Shown piece after piece: positions 5,417 through 9,999 of a stretch of 9,999 nt of DNA. The stretch covers positions 1-9,999 of the forward strand of contig CAMWUU010000108.1 in NCBI GenBank assembly GCA_947177515.1, read 5' to 3'. Each line of letters starts with the position of its first letter. The stretch's first letter is position 1. A program made the position numbers and the translations under genes. The notes under the pieces were generated by a model, which did not search any database, was not told the origin of the DNA, and saw only the letters and a list, made by a program, of their open reading frames with translations. This stretch comes from an uncultured Lachnospiraceae bacterium (GTDB lineage: Bacteria > Bacillota > Clostridia > Lachnospirales > Lachnospiraceae).

Positions 5417-6973
5417 CTATGACAGTCTTAATGCCCAGTCGCTTCCGTCCATTACGCGTGTCGCGAACCCCTCATAGAAATCCGGTTCGTGGCAGATTAA
5501 GAGGATACTGCCGCCATACGCGGTGAGTGCACGTTTTAGTTCGTCCTTCGCCTCCACGTCCAGATGGTTGGTCGGCTCGTCAAGCAAAAGAAAATTCGTT
5601 TCGCAGTTGATTAGTTTGCACAGCCGTACTTTGGCTTGCTCGCCGCCGGAAAGGACGCGTACCTGGCTCTCAATATGTTTTGTGGTCAGACCGCATTTTG
5701 CGAGGGCGGAACGCACTTCATACTGTGTTAAGGAAGGGAATTCGCGCCAGAGTTCCTCGATGCAGGTATTGTTTTTTGCCCCTGTCATTTCTTGCTCAAA
5801 ATATCCTAAAAAAAGGTAGTCCCCGGGGAGGACACGCCCGGAAAACGGGGGAATCAGCCCGAGAATGGTCTTTAGCAGGGTGGTTTTACCAATGCCGTTT
5901 GCCCCGGTTAACACAAGCTTTTCCCCACGTTCCATAAAGAAAGTCAGAGGTTTTGACAGCGGTTCATTATATCCAACTACAAGATGCTCTGCCGTAAACA
6001 GATAGCGTCCCGCGGCGCGCGCTTCCTTAAAACGAAATTCCGGCTTCGGTTTTTCTTTTGCCAGTTCAATAACCTCCATTTTGTCAAGTTTTTTCTGACG
6101 TGACATTGCCATGTTCCTGGTTGCCACACGCGCCTTATTGCGCGCTACAAAATCCTGCAATTCACTGATTTCCTGCTGCTGGCGCTTGTAGGCGGCCTCA
6201 AGCTGGTTCTTTTTGATTTCGTGAAGTTCAAGGAATTTATCGTAGTCGCCGACATAGCGGTTTAATTCCCCGTTTTCCATATGGTAGATCAGGTTCACAA
6301 CGCTGTTAAGGAATGGGACATCGTGTGAGATTACAATAAATGCGTTCCCGTAATCGTTTAAGTAGCGTTTCAGCCATTCGATATGCTCCACATCAAGGTA
6401 ATTGGTTGGCTCGTCGAGCAGCAGGATGTCAGGCTTTTCCAACAAAAGTTTTGCAAGTAGTACCTTGGTGCGCTGACCGCCCGAAAGTTCCGTAACATCG
6501 CGGTTAAGACCGAGGTCAGTTAAGCCAAGCGCTCTAGCAACTTCATCCACCTTGCTGTCAATATTGTAAAAATCATGTGTTTCAAGGCGTTCCTGGATTT
6601 CAGAAAATTCTTCCATCATCCGGGCAAGAAGGTCTTCGTCTGCTTCGCCCATTTTTTCGCAAAGTTCATTCATGCGCCCCTCTAAACCATACAAATCGGC
6701 GAAGGCTAAGGAGAGGACATCCCGGATGGTCATGCCTTTTTCTAGGACGGCGTGCTGGTCAAGGTAGCCAGCACGCACATTTTTTGCCCATTCCACCGTG
6801 CCTTCATCCGGTACCAGCTTCCCGGTTACAATATTCATAAAAGTGGACTTACCTTCCCCGTTTGCGCCGACTAGACCGATATGTTCGCCTTTTAGGAGGC
6901 GGAAGGAAACATCGGAAAAAACCGTGCGGTCGCCAAAGCCGTGGCTTAAATGTTCTACATTCAATATACTCAT
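5417..6973 (-). CDS. ABC-F family ATPase (ribosome-associated translation factor type)
   Basis: 518-residue soluble protein with two ABC ATPase domains and no membrane segment, the ABC-F layout. Members bind the ribosomal E site, relieve stalled translation or, in some subgroups, protect against ribosome-targeting antibiotics. Domain 1 has Walker A GANGEGKST (36-44), signature LSGGQ (163-167), Walker B ILLLDEPTN (183-191) and switch ISHD (215-218). Domain 2 has GANGIGKTT (357-365), LSGGEQ (441-446), FLLLDEPTN (461-469) and CHE (494-496). Both catalytic Glu (188, 466) are present. The charged linker at about 240-325, with ARVATRNMAMSRQKKLDKM, corresponds to the P-site tRNA interaction motif. 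ATG at 6973 has AAAGGAA upstream. It has its own promoter and downstream hairpin. The short leader lacks the long uORF attenuator of many resistance ABC-F genes, so a housekeeping role is more likely, but resistance cannot be excluded. Confidence 0.95.
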   Translation of the reverse strand: MSILNVEHLSHGFGDRTVFSDVSFRLLKGEHIGLVGANGEGKSTFMNIVTGKLVPDEGTVEWAKNVRAGYLDQHAVLEKGMTIRDVLSLAFADLYGLEGRMNELCEKMGEADEDLLARMMEEFSEIQERLETHDFYNIDSKVDEVARALGLTDLGLNRDVTELSGGQRTKVLLAKLLLEKPDILLLDEPTNYLDVEHIEWLKRYLNDYGNAFIVISHDVPFLNSVVNLIYHMENGELNRYVGDYDKFLELHEIKKNQLEAAYKRQQQEISELQDFVARNKARVATRNMAMSRQKKLDKMEVIELAKEKPKPEFRFKEARAAGRYLFTAEHLVVGYNEPLSKPLTFFMERGEKLVLTGANGIGKTTLLKTILGLIPPFSGRVLPGDYLFLGYFEQEMTGAKNNTCIEELWREFPSLTQYEVRSALAKCGLTTKHIESQVRVLSGGEQAKVRLCKLINCETNFLLLDEPTNHLDVEAKDELKRALTAYGGSILLICHEPDFYEGFATRVMDGSDWALRLS

Positions 6974-6991
6974 TTTATTGATTCCTTTCCT

Positions 6992-7008
6992 GGTTCCGTA
7001 AAGGAACC
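6992..7008 (-). promoter_or_regulatory. Small leader hairpin of the ABC-F mRNA
   Basis: GGTTCC and GGAACC form a 6-bp perfect stem around a 5-nt loop, immediately 5' of the ABC-F ribosome site. It lies within the first transcribed bases if the promoter at 7016-7044 is used. It may only stabilise the 5' end. Confidence 0.4.
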
Positions 7009-7015
7009 GTATCCC

Positions 7016-7044
7016 ATTTTAACAGATGTTAAAAAAAATCACAA
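7016..7044 (-). promoter_or_regulatory. Extended -10 promoter of the ABC-F gene
   Basis: On the minus strand TTGTGA (7039-7044) and TAAAAT (7016-7021) are 17 bp apart, and the -10 is preceded by TGT, the TGn extended -10 element. The start would lie near 7009, giving a leader of about 35 nt. Confidence 0.65.
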
Positions 7045-7061
7045 TAAAATTTGCAAAGCCC

Positions 7062-7090
7062 GTATAGTTTTTAAAAGAACAGCCATAATA
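7062..7090 (+). promoter_or_regulatory. Possible sigma-G-like (forespore) promoter
   Basis: GTATA (7062-7066), 17 bp, then CATAATA (7084-7090). The Bacillus subtilis sigma-G consensus, as I recall it, is about GHATR, 17-18 bp, CATNHTA, and both boxes fit. No good sigma-A promoter is visible here for the small protein gene. This is a motif match only, with short AT-rich boxes that can arise by chance. Confidence 0.4.
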
Positions 7091-7113
7091 AGCGATGTAC
7101 CAAATATCGCAGG

Positions 7114-7127
7114 GCGCTATAGAGCGC
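7114..7127 (+). promoter_or_regulatory. Leader hairpin next to the ribosome site of the small Asn-rich gene
   Basis: GCGCT-ATAG-AGCGC forms a compact perfect stem ending 5 nt before GGAGGA (7133-7138). It could tune translation or mRNA stability. Confidence 0.4.
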
Positions 7128-7132
7128 AGAAT

Positions 7133-7138
7133 GGAGGA
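7133..7138 (+). promoter_or_regulatory. Ribosome binding site fixing the small-protein start at 7143
   Basis: GGAGGA ends 4 nt before the ATG at 7143. The earlier in-frame ATG at 7095 has no ribosome site and falls about where transcription would start from the nearby promoter, so 7143 is the better start. Confidence 0.75.
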
Positions 7139-7142
7139 CATT

Positions 7143-7319
7143 ATGAGTACAGAGAATAACAGCAAGAACACAACCCAGAACAGTTCCCAGAACAGCTCCC
7201 AGAACAAGAGCACGAACTGCAGCAACTCCACGAGGAATTCTGAGTCCCAGAACAAGACCTCGAATAAGACCAGCAACAAGACTTCGAATAAAACCTCGAA
7301 CAGCTACGAGAACGAGTAA
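7143..7319 (+). CDS. Small Asn/Ser-rich repetitive protein, unknown function
   Basis: 58 residues, of which 15 are Asn and 16 Ser, with Thr, Lys and Gln making up most of the rest, one Cys (26) and an acidic SYENE-type tail. It has no hydrophobic segment, so it should be soluble and unfolded alone. Two repeat blocks are visible: QNSS twice (12-19) and NKTS four times in a row (37-52). The NKTS units use different synonymous codons (AAC/AAT, AAG/AAA, ACC/ACT, TCG/AGC), which suggests selection on the peptide rather than recent DNA slippage. A good ribosome site precedes it and an intrinsic terminator follows 12 bp after the stop. The composition recalls, without demonstrable homology, the repetitive gamma-type small acid-soluble spore proteins, which fits the sigma-G-like motif upstream. 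That it is a gene is likely; a spore role is inference. Confidence 0.7.
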   Translation: MSTENNSKNTTQNSSQNSSQNKSTNCSNSTRNSESQNKTSNKTSNKTSNKTSNSYENE

Positions 7320-7331
7320 TCGCCTGGTATT

Positions 7332-7371
7332 AAAAAAAAACAGCCCCAGCAAAAGCTGGGGTTGTTTTTTT
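7332..7371. terminator. Bidirectional intrinsic terminator
   Basis: ACAGCCCCAGC (7340-7350), loop AAAA, GCTGGGGTTGT (7355-7365) form an 11-bp stem with one wobble pair, flanked by an A-run upstream and a T-run downstream. It ends the small Asn-rich gene transcript and separates it from the rhodanese gene. Confidence 0.9.
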
Positions 7372-7482
7372 AATTGTTTCCTTAAAAATCCGGCCAGGGC
7401 AAAGCAGTAACGATTCCCCTGTCCCCGCATAAACTATAGCAGGCGGACAGCCGATAAGAAAAAAGCGGGAGGTGGGAAGATT

Positions 7483-7824
7483 GTGGAGGAACAAAATACA
7501 CAGTTGTATGAGTTCTTGGAGCGGCTGGGAAAACCCGGCTGTGTTTTTATAGACCTGCGAACGCCGGAGGAATATCAGGAAGGGCATCTTGCGGGGGCGG
7601 TCAACATCCCCTATGATGACTTAGAAGGGACAATGGGGCGGCTTGATATAAGGAGCCAGTTCTTTCTCTATTGTGACCGTGGGAATGTCAGTCTGATGGC
7701 ATGCCGGGATTTAAAACGCGCGGGTTATAAGGTTACAAACCTATGGGGCGGGGTCTATGCCCTGCAAAAAGCCTTTGGCCGCATGGATCAAAAATTCGTT
7801 GACATGGTCTGGAAAAAGAATTAG
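7483..7824 (+). CDS. Rhodanese-like domain protein (single domain)
   Basis: 113-residue cytoplasmic single-domain rhodanese, a fold that carries sulfane sulfur as a persulfide on an active-site Cys, either for thiosulfate sulfurtransfer or sulfur relay. The N-terminal CH2A-type motif DLRTPEEYQEGHLAGA spans 24-39 and continues into VNIPY. The active loop is YCDRGNVS (63-70) with Cys64 as the persulfide carrier, and the C-terminal GYKVTNLWGGV (81-91) is the usual CH2B-like end. Both the Cys and the loop Arg are present, so it is probably active. The start is GTG at 7483, with GGGAGG at 7467-7472 ten nt upstream. The rRNA methyltransferase gene begins 41 bp downstream without a terminator, so they are probably co-transcribed. 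The sulfur acceptor cannot be read from the sequence. Confidence 0.9.
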   Translation: MEEQNTQLYEFLERLGKPGCVFIDLRTPEEYQEGHLAGAVNIPYDDLEGTMGRLDIRSQFFLYCDRGNVSLMACRDLKRAGYKVTNLWGGVYALQKAFGRMDQKFVDMVWKKN

Positions 7825-7865
7825 AATAGCAGAAAACGGGTCATGTTTGACGGAACGGAGGAATT

Positions 7866-8756
7866 GTGGCAGTATACGAGTATGTATCGCCGTGCCATTT
7901 TGGTCTGGAGGCGGTGTTAAAAAGGGAAATTACGGATCTTGGCTATGAGATTGTTTCGGTGGAGGACGGGCGGGTGACCTACCGCGCCAACGAGGGGGCG
8001 GTAGCCCGCGCCAACCTCTTTTTGCGCACTACGGAGCGGGTGCTTTTGCTTGTGGCAAAGTTTAAGGCGGAAACATTTGATGAACTTTTTGAGAAGACAA
8101 AGGCGCTGCCGTGGGAGGATTTTATACCAAGGGATGGAAAATTCTGGGTAACAAAGGCGACTTCCATCAAGAGCAAACTCTTTAGTCCCTCGGATATCCA
8201 GTCGATTATGAAGAAAGCGATGGTGGAGCGGCTCAAACAAAAGTACCATATGGATTGGTTTGCAGAAAACGGGTCGGATTATCCAATCCGCGTTACAATT
8301 ATGAAGGATGAGGTCACGGTCGGGATTGATACTTCTGGGGAATCCCTGCATCGGCGCGGGTACCGCAGGCTTTCGAGTAAGGCACCGCTTACGGAAACAC
8401 TGGCGGCGGCACTCCTTATGCTTACCCCGTGGAAATGGGACAGGGTTCTGGTTGACCCGTTTTGCGGCAGTGGTACAATACCGATTGAGGCGGCGATGCT
8501 TGGTCTTAATATGGCACCGGGAAGAAAGCGGTCATTTCTAGCGGAACAGTGGGGGAATCTTTCCTTAGCAAAGCATTTTGCGGCGGCGCGCGAGGAGGCG
8601 GATGACCTGGTGGCACGCGATCGGACGCTTACCATACAGGGATATGATATCGACCGGGATATTGTGGATGCGGCAAGGCAGAATGCAATCCTAGCGGGGG
8701 TTGACGGGCAGATCCATTTCCAGGCAAAGCCGGTTAAGGAGCTTTCCAGCCCGTAA
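7866..8756 (+). CDS. N-terminal fragment of the rRNA methyltransferase (THUMP and SAM-binding motif I)
   Basis: The 296-residue product made if TAA at 8754-8756 terminates. It keeps the RNA-binding THUMP domain and the SAM motif I but lacks NPPY, so it should not methylate RNA, though it might still bind RNA. Homologues are about 380-390 residues. Confidence 0.7.
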   Translation: MAVYEYVSPCHFGLEAVLKREITDLGYEIVSVEDGRVTYRANEGAVARANLFLRTTERVLLLVAKFKAETFDELFEKTKALPWEDFIPRDGKFWVTKATSIKSKLFSPSDIQSIMKKAMVERLKQKYHMDWFAENGSDYPIRVTIMKDEVTVGIDTSGESLHRRGYRRLSSKAPLTETLAAALLMLTPWKWDRVLVDPFCGSGTIPIEAAMLGLNMAPGRKRSFLAEQWGNLSLAKHFAAAREEADDLVARDRTLTIQGYDIDRDIVDAARQNAILAGVDGQIHFQAKPVKELSSP

Positions 8757-9047
8757 AAATACGGGTTTATTCTTACCAATCCTCCTTATGGGGAACGTAT
8801 GGAAGAAAAGTCGGCCATGCCGGGGCTGTACCGGGAGATTGGGGAGGTGTTTGCGAAACTTGATACCTGGTCATATTATATTATTACAGGTTTTGAGGAG
8901 GCGCAGAAATACATTGGGAGAAAGGCGGATAAGAACAGAAAGATATACAACGGGATGATGAAAACATATTTTTATCAGTACCAGGGACCAAAGCCACCAA
9001 AAAAAGGGATGGGAACCGGGGAGGGAAAAGGTCTGGAAAATAAATAA
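8757..9047 (+). pseudogene. C-terminal fragment of the rRNA methyltransferase with NPPY
   Basis: In-frame continuation after the TAA. The first ATG (8799) lies four codons after NPPYG and has only a weak GGGGAA stretch 3 nt upstream, so re-initiation would give a product of 82 residues lacking the catalytic motif. It is useful only if the stop is read through. Confidence 0.6.
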
Positions 9048-9065
9048 CAGGAAAAATTACAGGGT

Positions 9066-9098
9066 GGCTGCAAAACGGATCGTTTTGCAGCCGTTTTT
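9066..9098 (+). terminator. Rho-independent terminator between convergent genes
   Basis: GGCTGCAAAAC (9066-9076), a 5-nt loop, GTTTTGCAGCC (9082-9092) form a perfect 11-bp stem, followed by GTTTTT. It ends the rhodanese-methyltransferase transcript, 18 bp past its stop and just before the 3' end of the oppositely oriented hydrolase gene. Confidence 0.9.
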
Positions 9099-9109
9099 GT
9101 GGTTCATAT

Positions 9110-9999
9110 TTATTTTTTTGCATTTCGTATTTTGAGGAGGAACTGCAAAATATCCTCCATGATTTCTTTTTTGTTTAATTCATTTAAAAGTTCATGGCGG
9201 CAGTTTTCATAGAGGATGCAGTCCGTATTGTTATACCCGAGTTTTTTGTAGGTATCGAGCAGATAAATAATCTCGTCCCCATATTTGCTGACAGGGTCTT
9301 TGTCGCCGGAGAGTAAAAGGATTGGAAGATCTTTTGGCGTATCGCGGATATTGGCAGGTTTTGTGACATAGGTACCAAGTTTTACAAGGTCACGGTAAAA
9401 ACCAGCGGTGCAGATAAAGCCGCAGTAGGGATCATTCATATATAGCCCAACCGCCGATTGGCTGCGTGTGAGCCAGTCATTCGCAGTCCGCTCAGAAAGT
9501 GCAGTATAACGCTTGCGCCCAAACAGTGCCTGGTTAAGCCAGGGGGAGGGATGACGCTTTCCTTTAAACAGGCAGATAAGTGATGTGGCAAAAAGCCCGG
9601 CGATGGAATCCGTCCTAGATGGCGCGGTGGAGCCGCAAAAGATGGCAGCATCAACCAAGTCGCTGTACTCGGTTGCGCCGCGCGCCACAAGTGAACCCAT
9701 GCTGTGTCCAAACAGAATCAGGCATTCCCCACGTTTTTGCTCAGAAAGGTAGCTTAGCACATCCACTGCATCTAAGATCAGTTTTTCCCAGCCGCGTGTA
9801 TCCGAGATATAACCGAGTTCCTCTAGCTTTTTGTCCGTCCCGTGTCCACGGTGGTCATACAGATATACATCAAAACCGTTTTCGTTCAGGAAAACAGTAA
9901 ATTCGCGGTAGCGGTTATGGTGTTCTGCCATGCCGTGGAGGACGAGTATGGTGCCTTTTACTTCTTTTGCATCGGTAAAAAAGGGGTAAAGGGTTGTTG
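9110..9999 (-). CDS. Alpha/beta hydrolase, monoacylglycerol lipase/lysophospholipase type, 5' end cut by window
   Basis: Serine hydrolase of the Hydrolase_4 / PldB group (COG2267), whose members cleave ester bonds in monoacylglycerols, lysophospholipids or small esters. The visible 296 residues include TILVLHGMAEHHNRY, the oxyanion-hole strand and loop; YDHRGHG; the nucleophile elbow FGHSMGSLVARG, with the Ser codon at 9701-9703; an alpha-helical lid rich in aromatic residues; LLLSGDKDPVSKYG with the acid Asp; and YENCRHELLNE with the catalytic His. All three triad residues are present. The ATG at 9931 lies inside the conserved HGMAEH motif, and the frame stays open for 22 further codons to the window edge, so the true start is upstream of 9999. 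It converges on the methyltransferase gene. No promoter is visible and the natural substrate is unknown. Confidence 0.92.
   Translation of the reverse strand, partial: TTLYPFFTDAKEVKGTILVLHGMAEHHNRYREFTVFLNENGFDVYLYDHRGHGTDKKLEELGYISDTRGWEKLILDAVDVLSYLSEQKRGECLILFGHSMGSLVARGATEYSDLVDAAIFCGSTAPSRTDSIAGLFATSLICLFKGKRHPSPWLNQALFGRKRYTALSERTANDWLTRSQSAVGLYMNDPYCGFICTAGFYRDLVKLGTYVTKPANIRDTPKDLPILLLSGDKDPVSKYGDEIIYLLDTYKKLGYNNTDCILYENCRHELLNELNKKEIMEDILQFLLKIRNAKK

Larger units (their letters stand above)
7866..9047 (+). pseudogene. RlmL/YpsC-type 23S rRNA guanine methyltransferase, interrupted by in-frame TAA
   Basis: The reading frame encodes 393 codons of a THUMP-domain, SAM-dependent RNA methyltransferase (COG0116; E. 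coli RlmL N-terminal half and B. subtilis YpsC), which makes N2-methylguanosine in 23S rRNA. Visible parts are an N-terminal region with VSPCHFGLEAVLKRE (7-21), a THUMP domain at about 50-160, SAM motif I DPFCGSGTIPIEAA (197-210) and the acidic GYDID (259-263). After codon 297, which is TAA (8754-8756), come KYGFILTNPPYGERMEE (298-314) with the catalytic NPPY at 305-308, and a family-typical C-terminus including IGRKADKNRKIYNGMMKTYF. The frame is unchanged across the TAA, so this is one nonsense substitution and not a frameshift. The start is GTG at 7866 after GGAGG (7857-7861). No other damage is seen, so the lesion is recent, a sequencing error, or read through. Confidence 0.85.

Noticed and set aside
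7251..7298. Short tandem repeat as a possible CRISPR or slippage array
   Set aside because: Units are 12 bp with no spacers and with synonymous differences, so it is a coding repeat.
8754..8756. Alternative genetic code with TAA as a sense codon
   Set aside because: TAA is the natural stop of the small Asn-rich gene, the hydrolase and the methyltransferase C-terminus in this window, so general reassignment is not credible.
8279..8779. 166-codon minus-strand frame
   Set aside because: Antisense shadow of the methyltransferase gene, Ser/Arg-rich without domain features.

Overview
The window looks like chromosomal DNA of a low-to-moderate GC, Gram-positive Clostridia-type bacterium, most likely Lachnospiraceae. 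The grounds are strong GGAGG ribosome sites, sigma-A promoters with 17-bp spacers, GTG starts, intrinsic terminators, a tRNA gene without an encoded CCA end, and protein families typical of gut Clostridia. It reads as ordinary core genome with long, structured intergenic gaps. I see no phage, transposase, CRISPR array or defence system.

Layout. (1) 1-917, minus: 5' three quarters of a malic enzyme gene with its promoter at 976-1004. (2) 918-1465: a gap holding a duplicated 61-bp repeat and several hairpins. (3) 1466-2614, plus: a zinc-dependent phospholipase C-like protein with an unusually long basic linker. (4) 2615-3214: no convincing gene, two terminator-like hairpins, then a sigma-A promoter overlapped by a palindromic operator. 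(5) 3254-4852, plus: an FGGY sugar kinase standing alone. (6) 5104-5177, plus: tRNA-Arg(ACG) with its own promoter and terminator, followed by a structured stretch. (7) 5417-6973, minus: an ABC-F ATPase. (8) 7143-7319, plus: a 58-residue Asn/Ser-rich protein behind a possible forespore (sigma-G-like) promoter. (9) 7483-7824 and 7866-9047, plus: a rhodanese-domain protein and an RlmL/YpsC-type rRNA methyltransferase, the latter interrupted by an in-frame TAA just before its NPPY catalytic motif. (10) 9110-9999, minus: an alpha/beta hydrolase of the monoacylglycerol lipase type, cut by the window end.

How the genes relate. Most are single-gene transcription units bounded by their own promoters or terminators. 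Only the rhodanese and methyltransferase genes (41 bp apart, no terminator between) look like an operon. Malic enzyme and the FGGY kinase serve central carbon and sugar metabolism. The ABC-F protein, tRNA-Arg and the rRNA methyltransferase all concern translation, but nothing shows they are co-regulated.

The most notable points are the premature stop in the methyltransferase, the small repetitive protein with a possible sporulation promoter, the operator over the kinase promoter, and the duplicated repeat at 1065-1287. I did not find convincing evidence for a wholly new multi-gene system.
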